DNA of 64,000 nucleotides from Nitrosomonas sp. (GCA_016708955.1 JADJES010000012.1:47250-111249), one strand, 5' to 3'. Numbered from the stretch's first letter, positions 1-10,014 are shown. The notes: generated from the letters alone by a model not told the origin. Translations and numbers: made by a program.

Positions 1-155
1 TCACGGAAAAACTGCAAAACGAAAAAAGCAATCACCCAAAATGGTATTGCCCAAAGCCAGCCAGCTAACAACGTTGCGCTCAATGCGGCAGAAAACGCAA
101 TTACAATATGAAGCCAGCCTTCGCGAGCAATGATAGGATGAGGATAATAAGCCAT
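1..155 (-). CDS. psd: phosphatidylserine decarboxylase proenzyme, N-terminal part
   Basis: Partial gene running off the left edge; only about 51 residues are visible. The protein starts MAYYPHPIIAREGW and continues with a hydrophobic membrane stretch rich in Leu, Ala and Trp, then ends near QFFR, a beginning I recognise from the short psd type of betaproteobacteria. The enzyme would decarboxylate phosphatidylserine to phosphatidylethanolamine at the inner membrane. The pyruvoyl-forming serine site lies outside the window. It sits 70 bp downstream of ilvC on the same strand, as often seen in Nitrosomonas relatives. The identification rests on the N-terminal motif only. Confidence 0.72.
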   Translation of the reverse strand, partial: MAYYPHPIIAREGWLHIVIAFSAALSATLLAGWLWAIPFWVIAFFVLQFFR

Positions 156-225
156 AAATAAATTACAACAAGAGTTTGAATGGTGAAGAAAGCAAAGTTC
201 TAATCATAGAAAAAACAGCAATTTT

Positions 226-1242
226 TTAGTTTTTCACTTGATCAACGAGTTTGTTTTTCTTGATCCACGGCATCATATCGCGCAACTTTGCACCCACTTG
301 TTCAATCTGATGTTCGGATGCTATACGGCGACTTGATTTAAGTACGGGCGCCCCGGATTGATTTTCCAGAATAAATTCCCGGGCATATTCACCCGTTTGA
401 ATCTGGCGTAAAATTTTACGCATTTCTGCGCGTGTTTCGTCGGTAATAATACGCGGTCCACGTGACACATCGCCATATTCTGCGTTATTGGAAATGGAAT
501 AGCGCATATTTGCAATACCGCCTTCGTAAATCAGATCTACAATTAGCTTAACCTCATGCAAACACTCAAAATAAGCCATTTCTGGCGCATAACCTGCTTC
601 TACAAGCGTTTCAAAACCAGCCTGAATCAACGCAGTCAAACCACCACATAATACAACCTGCTCGCCAAACAAATCTGTTTCAGTCTCTTCACGGAAACTT
701 GTTTCGATAACGCCACCTCGCGTGCCCCCATTAGCAGCAGCATAAGATAGCGCCAGATCGCGTGCTTTGCCTGATTTATCCTGATGAACTGCAATCAGTG
801 AAGGCACACCGCCGCCCTGCAGATAAGTGGAACGAACCAAATGACCAGGGCCCTTAGGGGCAATCATGATCACATCAAGATCTTCACGCGGGCTTACCTG
901 TCCATAGTGAACACTGAAACCATGAGCAAACGCTACAGTAGCATTTTTTTTCAGCCCTGGTTCGATCTCCGCTTTATATACTGAGCCAATCTGTTCGTCA
1001 GGTAATAAAATCATTACAACATCCGCATCCTTAACAGCTTCAACAACTTCCATGACCGTTAATCCGGCGTTTTCCGCTTTGCTCCAGGATGCTCCGCCTT
1101 TACGCAAACCCACGGTAACTTTCACTCCCGATTCACTCAAATTATTAGCATGTGCATGCCCCTGTGAACCATAACCCAATATAGTTACTTTCTTACCTTT
1201 AATAAGAGACAGATCTGCATCTTTATCGTAATAAACTTTCAT
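226..1242 (-). CDS. ilvC: ketol-acid reductoisomerase (NADP+)
   Basis: Converts acetolactate or acetohydroxybutyrate to the dihydroxy acids of valine and isoleucine synthesis. The 338 residues match the class I (short) enzyme. Visible features are the Rossmann motif GYGSQGHAHANNL near residue 25, the GPGHLVRS segment in the middle, and the conserved metal-binding acidic residues around DLFGEQ and ECLHE. I chose the internal ATG at 1242 (MKVYYDKDADLS) over an in-frame start 18 bp upstream because it gives the usual N-terminus and has an AAGGAAAA ribosome site. Third gene of an ilvB-ilvN-ilvC operon, with a 120-bp gap after ilvN. Confidence 0.97.
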   Translation of the reverse strand: MKVYYDKDADLSLIKGKKVTILGYGSQGHAHANNLSESGVKVTVGLRKGGASWSKAENAGLTVMEVVEAVKDADVVMILLPDEQIGSVYKAEIEPGLKKNATVAFAHGFSVHYGQVSPREDLDVIMIAPKGPGHLVRSTYLQGGGVPSLIAVHQDKSGKARDLALSYAAANGGTRGGVIETSFREETETDLFGEQVVLCGGLTALIQAGFETLVEAGYAPEMAYFECLHEVKLIVDLIYEGGIANMRYSISNNAEYGDVSRGPRIITDETRAEMRKILRQIQTGEYAREFILENQSGAPVLKSSRRIASEHQIEQVGAKLRDMMPWIKKNKLVDQVKN

Positions 1243-1362
1243 TATTTTCCTTTTAAACAAAATTAGGATAGAAACAGGCGAGCAATAGAGAAAATACTTT
1301 ATTCAAAGTATAGATGCTCTAGATTGCTAACCTCAAGATTCGGATTAATCAGCAAAGACGGA

Positions 1363-1854
1363 TTATACCTTTAAAATCCATTCTCCGCGCCCTATGCCAG
1401 AAGCACCTGTCCGAACTGTTTCCAGAACTGCGCTACGCTCAACCGCTTCAAGAAATGCATCCAGTTTCGAGCTGGTACCCGTTAACTCGATGGTATAGGA
1501 TTTGTCTGTTACATCAATAATACAACCACGAAAAATTTCAACCAGCCGTTTGATTTCTTCCCGATCTGAACCAATCGCGCGTACTTTGACCAGCATCAAC
1601 TCGCGCTCTATATGATTACCCTCATTCAAGTCGATTATTTTTACAACTTCAATCAACTTATTCAATTGCTTGGTCACTTGTTCCACCACCTCATCAGAGC
1701 CAATAGTCACTACTGTCATTCGTGACAACGTTGGATCTTCAGTTGGTGCTACGGAAAGTGATTCAATATTGTAGCCACGAGCTGAAAACAGGCCTGCTAC
1801 GCGAGATAAAGCACCTGCTTCATTTTCCATCAATAAAGAAATAATATGTCGCAT
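1363..1854 (-). CDS. ilvN: acetolactate synthase small (regulatory) subunit
   Basis: Regulatory subunit of acetohydroxyacid synthase, which confers valine feedback control and raises catalytic activity. The 163-residue length is typical. An N-terminal ACT domain starts RHIISLLMENEAGALSRVAG, followed by the family signature GYNIESLSV and a C-terminal domain ending GRGEWILKV. It begins 7 bp after the end of ilvB, so the two subunits are probably translationally linked. The product is also called IlvH in many betaproteobacteria. No oddities are seen. Confidence 0.96.
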   Translation of the reverse strand: MRHIISLLMENEAGALSRVAGLFSARGYNIESLSVAPTEDPTLSRMTVVTIGSDEVVEQVTKQLNKLIEVVKIIDLNEGNHIERELMLVKVRAIGSDREEIKRLVEIFRGCIIDVTDKSYTIELTGTSSKLDAFLEAVERSAVLETVRTGASGIGRGEWILKV

Positions 1855-1861
1855 TTATTTT

Positions 1862-3565
1862 CTACACCAGAATCATTTCAGAAAGCCCTTTACCGCCCGG
1901 CACCATGGGAAAAACGTTTTCAGTTTGGTCTGTGATAAAGTCCATGAATACCAGTTGATCCTTCAGTTTAAATGCTTCCTTCAAGGCGCCTTCTACATCT
2001 TCTGGCCGTTCAATTTTCATCCCGATATGTCCGTAGCTTTCAGCAAGCTTCACAAAATCCGGGAGTGCATTCATATAAGACTCCGCATAGCGATTACCGT
2101 GAAAAAATTCCTGCCATTGCCTTACCATACCCATGTAACGATTATTCAAGTTAACAATTTTTAACGGCAATTTATACTGTTTGCAGGTTGACAGTTCCTG
2201 AATACACATCTGAATACTCGCCTCACCCGTAATACAAGCCACTTTGCCTTTCGGGTTAGCGAGTTGCACACCCATTGCGGCAGGCATACCGAACCCCATC
2301 GTGCCCAATCCACCGGAATTAATCCAGCGACGCGGTTTATCGAATTTATAAAATTGTGCGGCCCACATTTGATGTTGTCCGACATCCGAGGTGATAAATG
2401 CATCCCCTTTGGTGATATTGAACAATTTCTCAATCACCATTTGCGGTTTAATAATTTTGCTTTCACGATCATATTTAAGGCAATCCCGCTCACGCCATAG
2501 TTCAATCTGTTTCCACCACTCTTTCAATGCAACTTGATCTGGTTTCTCCTTTCCAGCTTTAAGCAACTTAATAAGTTCTTTCAGCACATCCAGAACATCG
2601 CCGACAATAGGCACATCTACCTTAACGCGTTTTGAAATGGATGATGGATCAATATCAATATGAATGATCTTTCTATTTTCATTAGAAAAATGTTTAGGGT
2701 TACCGATCACACGATCATCAAAGCGCGCACCCACTGCCACCAAAACATCACAATACTGCATCGCCATGTTAGCTTCATACGTACCGTGCATACCCAGCAT
2801 ACCCAAGGATTGCTTATCTGTCGCAGGATATCCGCCCAATCCCATCAACGTATTAGTGCAAGGAAAATTCAGCATTTGCACCAATTCGGTTAACTGCGGC
2901 GCAGCATCACTTAATATCACGCCACCGCCTGCATAGATCACTGGGCGTTTGGCGCTGAGGATCAATTCTGCAGCTCTCTTAATTTGCCGGGAATGTCCCT
3001 TGGTCACCGGATTATAGGACCGCATGGTTATCTTGTCCGGATAAGCAAACTTGGTTTTTTGTTGCGAAACATCTTTTGGTATATCCACCAACACAGGACC
3101 GGGACGGCCTGTCGAAGCAATATAGAAGGCTTTTTTAATAGTTTGTGCCAGCTCGGTTATATCCTTAACCAGAAAATTATGTTTGACACAAGGACGTGTA
3201 ATACCCACCGTATCAACTTCCTGAAATGCATCCAAACCAATGGCACTTGTGGGCACTTGCCCGCTGATAATCACCATAGGGATTGAATCCATATAAGCTG
3301 TTGCAATACCTGTCACTGCATTGGTCACGCCCGGCCCCGAAGTAACCAGCGCCACACCCACATTATTGCTAGAGCGGGCATAACCATCTGCTGCATGTAC
3401 CGCGGCCTGTTCATGGCGCACCAATATATGCCGGACTTTATCCTGCTTGAACAATTCATCATAAATAAACAATACCGCCCCGCCAGGATAGCCGAAAATA
3501 CAATGCACCCCTTCTTCCTGCAAACAACGTATTGTAATTTCAGCGCCGGTCAATTCCACACTCAT
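1862..3565 (-). CDS. ilvB: acetolactate synthase large (catalytic) subunit
   Basis: Thiamine-diphosphate enzyme that condenses two pyruvates, or pyruvate with 2-oxobutyrate, in the first common step of valine, leucine and isoleucine synthesis. At 567 residues it has the usual length. Visible parts are the N-terminal pyrimidine-binding domain with the catalytic glutamate in LVRHEQAAVHAADGYAR, a central FAD-binding domain around GARFDDRVIG, and the C-terminal ThDP domain with GEASIQM...NLNNRYMGMVRQWQ. The ThDP motif has Glu for the textbook Asp of GDGS; to my knowledge related betaproteobacterial enzymes also carry Glu here. First gene of the operon. The 73-bp gap to tldD shows no obvious attenuator. 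Confidence 0.96.
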   Translation of the reverse strand: MSVELTGAEITIRCLQEEGVHCIFGYPGGAVLFIYDELFKQDKVRHILVRHEQAAVHAADGYARSSNNVGVALVTSGPGVTNAVTGIATAYMDSIPMVIISGQVPTSAIGLDAFQEVDTVGITRPCVKHNFLVKDITELAQTIKKAFYIASTGRPGPVLVDIPKDVSQQKTKFAYPDKITMRSYNPVTKGHSRQIKRAAELILSAKRPVIYAGGGVILSDAAPQLTELVQMLNFPCTNTLMGLGGYPATDKQSLGMLGMHGTYEANMAMQYCDVLVAVGARFDDRVIGNPKHFSNENRKIIHIDIDPSSISKRVKVDVPIVGDVLDVLKELIKLLKAGKEKPDQVALKEWWKQIELWRERDCLKYDRESKIIKPQMVIEKLFNITKGDAFITSDVGQHQMWAAQFYKFDKPRRWINSGGLGTMGFGMPAAMGVQLANPKGKVACITGEASIQMCIQELSTCKQYKLPLKIVNLNNRYMGMVRQWQEFFHGNRYAESYMNALPDFVKLAESYGHIGMKIERPEDVEGALKEAFKLKDQLVFMDFITDQTENVFPMVPGGKGLSEMILV

Positions 3566-3638
3566 GCTTTCTGCATCCCAATATCAATTTCAACAAGTTA
3601 TAAAATATTCTAACAGTAAAAGTTTCATCATCGTACCG

Positions 3639-5096
3639 TCAAATTCCTGTACCACCCACTGTTAATCCATCGATGCGTAATGTCGGCTGCCCAACACCAA
3701 CCGGCACACTCTGTCCTTCTTTGCCACATGTTCCAACACCCGGATCCAGCAACATATCGTTTCCGATCATGGAAACCCGCGTCAATACATCGGGACCGTT
3801 ACCAATCAGCGTAGCGCCTTTAACCGGGTAGGTAATTTTTCCATCTTCAATCATGTAAGCTTCAGCTGCCGAGAAAACAAATTTCCCGCTGGTAATGTCG
3901 ACCTGTCCGCCGCCAAAATTTGCTGCGTACAAACCATGTTTCACTGAAGCGATAATTTCCGCAGGATCCTTATCACCATTCAGCATATACGTATTGGTCA
4001 TGCGCGGCATCGGTATATGCGCGAAAGATTCACGCCGGCCATTCCCGGTCACGGGCAAATCCATCAACCGGGCATTCAGGCTGTCCTGCAAATAGCCCCT
4101 CAGTATGCCATCTTCTATCAATACAGTACATTGTGTCGGATTACCTTCGTCATCAATATTTAACGATCCACGTCTTTGCGGAATTGTTCCATCATCGACA
4201 ACCGTAACACCGGGAGCAGCAACGCGCTCACCCACACGGCCCGAAAAAGCAGAACTGCCTTTCCGGTTGAAATCCCCTTCCAACCCATGACCAATTGCTT
4301 CATGCAGCAATATCCCAGGCCAGCCACTCCCCAAAACAACCGTCATAGTACCGGCCGGTGCAGGACGCGCATCCAAATTCACCACCGCTTGATGAACAGC
4401 TTTTTGCGCATAATCCTGTAAAACCTCATCGGTAAAATAAGCATAGCTGAAACGCCCGCCGCCGCCAGCAACACCTTGCTCACGACGGCCATTTTCTTCC
4501 GCAATTACCTGCAAAGACAATCGAACAAGCGGTCTCACATCTGCTGCAAGCAATCCATCGCTACGTGTTACCAATACAACATCATATTCACCGGCCAGTG
4601 AGGCAATCACCTGAGTAACTCGCCGATCAAGCTGCCGGGTATAGCGTTCTAACCTTTCCAATAATGCCACTTTATCTGCATCCTTAAGACTCGCAATCGG
4701 ATCTTCCGGCAAATAAAGCTGTGTCTGCCGCCCCATTTGATTACGTTTCACCACCTGTACTGAGTGCGTTCCGCCTTGATTGGCAATTGCCCGTGTTGCT
4801 TGAGCTGCCGACACAAGCGCTGGCATACTGATGTCATCGGAATAGGCGAACCCGGTCTTTTCTCCGCTAATAGCGCGGACACCAACGCCCTGCTCGATAT
4901 TAAAACTGCCCGATTTAACAATGCCTTCTTCCAGCATCCAACCTTCCGAGCGACTGTATTGAAAATAGAGGTCAGCATAATCAATATGATGCGTTAGTAT
5001 GTGACCCAACACCTGTTGCAATCGAGCAGCATCGATATCATATGGCGACAACAAACAACGGTCGGCAATTGCATAAAAATCTTTTGTTTCTGTCAT
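3639..5096 (-). CDS. tldD: metalloprotease TldD
   Basis: Member of the TldD/PmbA family, cytosolic zinc proteases that normally act as a TldD-TldE pair in peptide maturation and degradation. The metal site HEAIGHGLEGDFNRKGSS is visible near residue 265, and the N-terminus contains GVGVRAISGEKTGFAYSDD, a family hallmark. The ATG at 5096 (MTETKDFYAIADRC) gives 485 residues, close to E. coli TldD (481). In-frame ATGs at 5111 and 5156 are possible, and none has a convincing ribosome site. It lies downstream of a nitrilase-family gene on the same strand, a common betaproteobacterial order. The partner tldE/pmbA is not in the window. Confidence 0.93.
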   Translation of the reverse strand: MTETKDFYAIADRCLLSPYDIDAARLQQVLGHILTHHIDYADLYFQYSRSEGWMLEEGIVKSGSFNIEQGVGVRAISGEKTGFAYSDDISMPALVSAAQATRAIANQGGTHSVQVVKRNQMGRQTQLYLPEDPIASLKDADKVALLERLERYTRQLDRRVTQVIASLAGEYDVVLVTRSDGLLAADVRPLVRLSLQVIAEENGRREQGVAGGGGRFSYAYFTDEVLQDYAQKAVHQAVVNLDARPAPAGTMTVVLGSGWPGILLHEAIGHGLEGDFNRKGSSAFSGRVGERVAAPGVTVVDDGTIPQRRGSLNIDDEGNPTQCTVLIEDGILRGYLQDSLNARLMDLPVTGNGRRESFAHIPMPRMTNTYMLNGDKDPAEIIASVKHGLYAANFGGGQVDITSGKFVFSAAEAYMIEDGKITYPVKGATLIGNGPDVLTRVSMIGNDMLLDPGVGTCGKEGQSVPVGVGQPTLRIDGLTVGGTGI

Positions 5097-5327
5097 ACAT
5101 TCAGTCGTCATAATATCTGATTTTATTTTATTCACTGCCTGTCCAAAAAAATGCACACAACCCGATGGCCACTTCAGGAGTCACTCACTCGAAAAACATC
5201 CTTCGATACAGCGCAATACTGCAATCGATGATTATACTTACTCAAATTTAGTGATAAAATCCAGCGAGTCGTTCAATAAACCCTGCAATAGATTACACAG
5301 CAACTTGAGAGTCTGTTAATTTCTAAA

Positions 5328-6191
5328 TTAACAGTACTGCAAAATTCGATGATTTAATGCTGGCAAGTTCGCCCGTAAACTGGTCTGATACTCCGGATCA
5401 ATTGTCGCCACAACGGCTCCGGAACCACGTGGCAAACGCTCCATCACAACACCCCAGGGATCGACAATCATACTATCCCCATTCGTTTCGCGTCCGCTCA
5501 CATGGTAACCGCCTTGCCCGGGTGCTATCACATAAGCCATATTCTCAACCGCACGTGCACGAACCAATACTTCCCAATGCGCTTTTCCGGTAATCGCAGT
5601 AAATGCCGCGGGTGCCAAGATGATATCAACTTTATTCATCATTCGGAACAACTCCGGAAACCGCAGATCGTAACATATCGACAAACCAATACGGCCAAAT
5701 GGAGAATCCACAGTCACTACTTGACTCCCTGCTTTAATGGTTTTTTCCTCGGCATAATACTCATTGCCCAATTGCAAGCCAAACAAATGAATTTTGTCGT
5801 AGCGCGCAACCTGTTCTCCATTATCTGCATAAACTAAGCAACTATTATAAACCTTATCCGTCTCGGGAGACGCTAATGGCACCGACCCGCCCACCAACCA
5901 TACACCCAAACGTTTCGCCGTATCACTGAGAAACTTCTGTATTTGCCCGTCGCCAGGTTGTTCCCGGACAGTCAATTTATCCGTATCCCTCATCCCCATG
6001 ATACAAAAATATTCAGGTAACACGATCAGTTTGGCTTTCTGAGATGCCGCATCTTCTATTAAGCGCGCAGCTTCTTCCAGATTTGCCGATACACTCGGAC
6101 CCGAAGCCATTTGAATGGCAGCCACGCGGAAGCCTTTACGTTTTTCGTTTTCAATCATTGGTTGCTGCTGTTTAGTGGTATTGTTTAACAT
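5328..6191 (-). CDS. carbon-nitrogen hydrolase (nitrilase family, Nit1/omega-amidase-like)
   Basis: Cytosolic amidase of the nitrilase superfamily. The catalytic Glu-Lys-Cys triad can be seen as LPEYF, YDKIHLF and LSICYDLRFPE. The pattern AAIQMASGPSVSANL at the N-terminus and the DPWGVV segment near the C-terminus are typical of the Nit1-like group, which removes deaminated glutathione or hydrolyses omega-amides; the exact substrate cannot be read from sequence. The start may be the internal Met giving MIENEKRKGFRVAAIQ (position 6158). It is followed on the same strand by tldD and is divergent from glnE. Confidence 0.88.
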   Translation of the reverse strand: MLNNTTKQQQPMIENEKRKGFRVAAIQMASGPSVSANLEEAARLIEDAASQKAKLIVLPEYFCIMGMRDTDKLTVREQPGDGQIQKFLSDTAKRLGVWLVGGSVPLASPETDKVYNSCLVYADNGEQVARYDKIHLFGLQLGNEYYAEEKTIKAGSQVVTVDSPFGRIGLSICYDLRFPELFRMMNKVDIILAPAAFTAITGKAHWEVLVRARAVENMAYVIAPGQGGYHVSGRETNGDSMIVDPWGVVMERLPRGSGAVVATIDPEYQTSLRANLPALNHRILQYC

Positions 6192-6433
6192 TTTTAATTT
6201 GCTCTGATTTTCAGGATTTCATTTCAAGAAAAAACTGATCTTTGACTGAAACCTTTATGAATTCTCGTTATTATCAAGCGCTTTTTCTAATTATTCCATA
6301 TAAAATCAAGGATTCGCGCTTTGCTAAACTGGATTCTAGCATTTACTCTGACAACGTTCTAATTTGATTTATGCTTTATCGGTTATAAGCAAACATAGGC
6401 TTTGTTATTCTAAAAAATTTATTGCTTAATATT

Positions 6434-9223
6434 ATGCACACTATCAAGCACTCACCGGATGCAACGCTCGCCGCCGCATTGCCTTTTAGTCGTTATGCAC
6501 AACGCATAATAGACAGCGAACCCGCACGAAAAATTGTATTGCTAACAACGCTTCAATCTCCTTTCAAAAGAGAGGAAATGCTGGCATTCCTGAATTCTCA
6601 TTCCGCACATATCACCAACGAAGAGATTTTACATCGCGTACTGCGCGATTTACGCAAGCAAGTTATGCTCCGATTGGCCATACGTGATATCAGCGGTCAA
6701 GCTGATTTATCCGAAGTAATGACCAGCATGACTGAGCTCGCCGAAGTCACCATCAATTTTGCGCTTAAGTACCATGAAAATTGGCTAACGCAACCCAATC
6801 GCTTTGGATTACCCATAGGAGAACAAAGCAATGCGCTTCAGCATATGCTGGTCGTAGCCATGGGTAAGCTGGGCGGCGGTGAACTCAACGTATCATCCGA
6901 TGTTGATTTGATCTTCGTTTACCCGGAAGATGGCGAAACCAATGGCGCCAAACCCATTTCAAACCATGAGTTTTTTGCCCGCCTTGGCCGCAAGCTAATT
7001 GCCAGTCTCAATGACTATACGATAGATGGTTATGTATTCCGCGTTGATATGCGCTTGCGTCCGCATGGAGAGAACAGTCCTTTGGCGATCAGCTTTCCTA
7101 TGCTGGAAGAGTATTTCATCAAGCAAGGACGGGAATGGGAACGTTATGCCTGGATTAAAGGCCGGGTAATTGCAGGTCACACGGATACCGAAGCTGCATC
7201 GACCCTCACGGAGAAAATTGTCAGGCCGTTTGTGTTTCGCAAGTATCTGGATTTCGGCGCTTACGAATCGATGCGCCGCTTGCATGCCCAATTGCGCAAG
7301 GAAGTCGAACGCCGCGAAATGCACGATAACATCAAACTGGGTCCTGGCGGCATTCGTGAAATAGAATTTATTACGCAGGTTTTTCAATTGATCCGGGGAG
7401 GCCGCGATGTGGATTTGTGTATTCGACCCACATTAAGTGTGCTACATCGCTTGCAAAACAAACAACAGCTTCCGCAACAAGCTGTCGCGGAACTCACGAA
7501 TGCTTATCATTTTCTGCGTAAACTGGAACATCGTCTCCAGTATCTGGATGATCAACAGACACAGACACTCCCTCTGAATCCAACCGATGAGAATCTGATA
7601 GCAACCGCTATGGGATTCCCTGATTATGCTAGTTTTATGCAACAGTTGGATATCCACCGCAAGAACGTAACACGTCATTTTGAGCTGATTTTTGCTACCC
7701 CCAGAAAATCGTCCACGCATGACATGCTGGCTTATCTGTGGCAAGCCGAGACACAGGATTTTTCGCAAACGGAAGCAGCCGCCACACAACTCAGCACCAT
7801 GGGATTTACTGAGCCTGCAAAAATTTCGGAACGATTACGATTATTTTATCAAGGCACTTTCTATCATCAACTCTCCGAATCCAGTCAGCAACAAATCAAC
7901 ACACTGATTCCGATGCTGATTGAGACGGTAGCTAAGCATCCACCGGTTGAAACCACACTGGAACGCATGCTGCAATTACTGGAAAAGATTAGCCCGCAAA
8001 CATCCTATCTGGCGCTTTTACTGGAACATCCCCATACACTACAACGCGTAGCAGAACTCGTCAGCATCAGCCAATGGGCCAGCGATTATCTGGGACGGCA
8101 CCCTATTTTACTGGACGAACTATTACGCCATGACGCACCGCACCCTGTTCCTGACTGGAGTGCACTGCACAACGAACTCATTTATCAGTTGAATCATGTC
8201 AACAATCCAAAAAATGATGTTATCGAATGGCAGATGGATGTGCTGCGGCACTTCCAGCACGCCCAAGTATTCCGGCTATTGGTTACCGATCTGGAAGGCA
8301 CATTGGTGCTCGAAACACTGAGTGACCACCTGACCGCATTGGCCGATCTGATTCTGGACACAGTACTCAATCTGGCCTGGTCCGGTTTAAAAAAACGCCA
8401 TCACGAAAAGCCTGCATTTGCCATTATCGGTTATGGCAAACTGGGAGGGAAAGAACTTGGCTATGCTTCTGATCTCGACTTGATTTTTCTGTATGAAGAT
8501 GATCACCCCGATGCTGCGGAGATCTACACCAAGCTTGGACAAAGCATCAACGCCTGGCTCACCCGCCACACCTCAGCAGGCTTACTGTATGAGACCGATT
8601 TTCGCCTGCGTCCCAACGGCGCCACCGGCTTACTGGTCAGTTCGATGGAAGCTTTTGCGCAATACCAGCGGGAACAAGCTTGGGTCTGGGAACACCAGGC
8701 ATTAACCCGGGCGCGCTTTGTGGCAGGTGATTTGCAGGTGGCAGAAGCTTTCGAAAACACGCGCAAAGAAATTCTGTGCAAGCCGCGCAATTTAATCGAA
8801 CTCAAGCAAGATATTTTAAAAATGCGCGAAAAGATGCTGGACGTTCACCCCAATCCAACCCCATTATTTGACATCAAACACGACCGCGGCGGCATTATCG
8901 ATGTCGAATTCATTGTGCAATACCTAGTGCTGGGATATTCCAGCCAATATCCTCAATTAACCGGCAATATCGGCAATATCGCACTGTTAAAACTGGCTGG
9001 TGAACTGGGACTGATCCCCATCGACACGGCCGAGCAAGTACGCTCCGCTTACCGGGAATTCCGGCGCATCCAGCACCGCCAGCGATTAAATGGCGATGCG
9101 GATATGACAGGCGGTGTGCCCATCGATGGGCAAGCGCAGAAATTTACCCGCGTAGAAGGCAGCCATTTGAAAGACGATCGCATGGCCGTACTGACGCTGT
9201 GGGAGAAAGTATTTGGGGATTGA
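6434..9223 (+). CDS. glnE: bifunctional glutamine synthetase adenylyltransferase / deadenylase
   Basis: Controls glutamine synthetase by adding or removing AMP on a tyrosine, in response to PII signals. Two nucleotidyltransferase modules are visible: the N-terminal deadenylase with SSDVDLIFVYP and the C-terminal adenylyltransferase with GKLGGKELGYASDLDLIFLY, each followed by a helical GlnD-PII regulatory domain. The ATG at 6434 gives 929 residues, in the normal range; a TTG 12 bp upstream in the same frame is less likely. The gene is divergent from the nitrilase gene. The open frame is intact for its whole length, unlike the repeated sequences elsewhere in the window. Confidence 0.96.
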   Translation: MHTIKHSPDATLAAALPFSRYAQRIIDSEPARKIVLLTTLQSPFKREEMLAFLNSHSAHITNEEILHRVLRDLRKQVMLRLAIRDISGQADLSEVMTSMTELAEVTINFALKYHENWLTQPNRFGLPIGEQSNALQHMLVVAMGKLGGGELNVSSDVDLIFVYPEDGETNGAKPISNHEFFARLGRKLIASLNDYTIDGYVFRVDMRLRPHGENSPLAISFPMLEEYFIKQGREWERYAWIKGRVIAGHTDTEAASTLTEKIVRPFVFRKYLDFGAYESMRRLHAQLRKEVERREMHDNIKLGPGGIREIEFITQVFQLIRGGRDVDLCIRPTLSVLHRLQNKQQLPQQAVAELTNAYHFLRKLEHRLQYLDDQQTQTLPLNPTDENLIATAMGFPDYASFMQQLDIHRKNVTRHFELIFATPRKSSTHDMLAYLWQAETQDFSQTEAAATQLSTMGFTEPAKISERLRLFYQGTFYHQLSESSQQQINTLIPMLIETVAKHPPVETTLERMLQLLEKISPQTSYLALLLEHPHTLQRVAELVSISQWASDYLGRHPILLDELLRHDAPHPVPDWSALHNELIYQLNHVNNPKNDVIEWQMDVLRHFQHAQVFRLLVTDLEGTLVLETLSDHLTALADLILDTVLNLAWSGLKKRHHEKPAFAIIGYGKLGGKELGYASDLDLIFLYEDDHPDAAEIYTKLGQSINAWLTRHTSAGLLYETDFRLRPNGATGLLVSSMEAFAQYQREQAWVWEHQALTRARFVAGDLQVAEAFENTRKEILCKPRNLIELKQDILKMREKMLDVHPNPTPLFDIKHDRGGIIDVEFIVQYLVLGYSSQYPQLTGNIGNIALLKLAGELGLIPIDTAEQVRSAYREFRRIQHRQRLNGDADMTGGVPIDGQAQKFTRVEGSHLKDDRMAVLTLWEKVFGD

Positions 9224-9360
9224 TGCGAATTGTACCGGGTCACTGTACAATGAAAATGAAACTTAAAATACGGATTGACACTCGAAGCAAGATTAAAAGT
9301 ACAATTCGTTGGATAAATAAGCACGTCATTACTTTACAATTTTCTTGTAAAGAAAGATTC

Positions 9361-9376
9361 TGGCACGATTTATGCT
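9361..9376 (+). promoter_or_regulatory. sigma-54 promoter of the pilin gene
   Basis: The sequence TGGCACGATTTATGCT matches the sigma-54 consensus TGGCAC-N5-TTGCW at 15 of 16 defined or free positions, with the GG and GC doublets correctly spaced. It ends 55 bp before the pilin ATG. Sigma-54 control by PilR-type activators is established for type IV pilin genes in Pseudomonas and relatives. No pilR gene is in the window. Confidence 0.85.
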
Positions 9377-9431
9377 TACACTAAACCGCGCACACGCGGT
9401 GTGTCCCGACTCAACTAAAGGAGAATAACAA

Positions 9432-9857
9432 ATGCAACAAGCACAAAAAGGTTTTACACTTATCGAATTAATGATCGTTGTCGCAATTATTGGTATTCTG
9501 GCTGCTATTGCAGTACCTGCATATCAGACATACACTAACAAAGCTAAATTTAGTGAGGTAGTTTCTGCTGTAGCTCCACTTAAACTTGGCGTAGAGCTCT
9601 GTTTCCAAGAACAAGGCTCTTTGGCAAACTGCACTAACGGTGCAAATGGCGTGCCTGGGGCAATTGGAGCAACTGGCAATGTACTTTCTGGAACTGTTGG
9701 CGGCAATGGCGCACTAACCGCCGTTATCACTATGACAGCAGCGACTGCAAACGGTCTTGCTGGCGAAACTTACATCTTAACTGGAACTGCTGCAGCTGTA
9801 GGCAGCCCCATACAATGGGTGAAATCTGGTACATGTACTGGCGTTGGGTACTGTTAA
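9432..9857 (+). CDS. pilA: type IV major pilin (PilA/PilE family)
   Basis: Precursor of the main pilus subunit, 141 residues. It has a six-residue leader ending in Gly (MQQAQKG), then the class III signal FTLIELMIVVAIIGILAA, with the methylated Phe+1 and the essential Glu+5. The C-terminal half has two cysteine pairs, including one near the C-terminus (GTCTGVGYC) that would form the D-loop disulphide, and a Gly/Ala/Thr-rich middle. A strong ribosome site (AAAGGAGAA) precedes the ATG. It is transcribed alone between a sigma-54 promoter and a strong terminator. Pilus assembly genes other than the ATPase further right are not nearby. Confidence 0.92.
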   Translation: MQQAQKGFTLIELMIVVAIIGILAAIAVPAYQTYTNKAKFSEVVSAVAPLKLGVELCFQEQGSLANCTNGANGVPGAIGATGNVLSGTVGGNGALTAVITMTAATANGLAGETYILTGTAAAVGSPIQWVKSGTCTGVGYC

Positions 9858-9913
9858 TTCCCATAAGCCCGCGTTGGACGGATAAGCGAGACGCCATTCG
9901 TCAATTACAAACA

Positions 9914-9945
9914 AAAGGCACCCTTCGGATGGGGTGCCTTTTTGT
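9914..9945 (+). terminator. rho-independent terminator of pilA
   Basis: A 10-bp stem (AAAGGCACCC paired with GGGTGCCTTT) around a short TTCGGATG loop is followed directly by TTTTGTTT. It lies 57 bp after the pilin stop codon. Confidence 0.92.
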
Positions 9946-9983
9946 TTAGGGCTTTGCTCTATATAGAAACATCAACACGTAAA

Positions 9984-10014
9984 GTGCAATACCCAAAGGG
10001 CATTGCACCTTTTC
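9984..10014 (+). terminator. second hairpin terminator after pilA
   Basis: The arms GTGCAAT-A-CCC and GGG-C-ATTGCAC pair with a three-base AAA loop and are followed by CCTTTTCC. It stands 38 bp beyond the first terminator and probably acts as a back-up stop for the strongly transcribed pilin gene. Confidence 0.7.

Noticed and set aside
1243..1362. Attenuator or leader peptide between ilvN and ilvC
   Set aside because: No branched-chain-rich leader frame or terminator/antiterminator pair was found in the 120-bp gap.
1925..3613. Several plus-strand open frames opposite ilvB
   Set aside because: They overlap a clearly conserved gene on the other strand, have no ribosome sites and encode no known motif.
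8524..8805. Minus-strand frame inside glnE
   Set aside because: It is a shadow of the glnE coding frame, and glnE is fully supported by its catalytic motifs.
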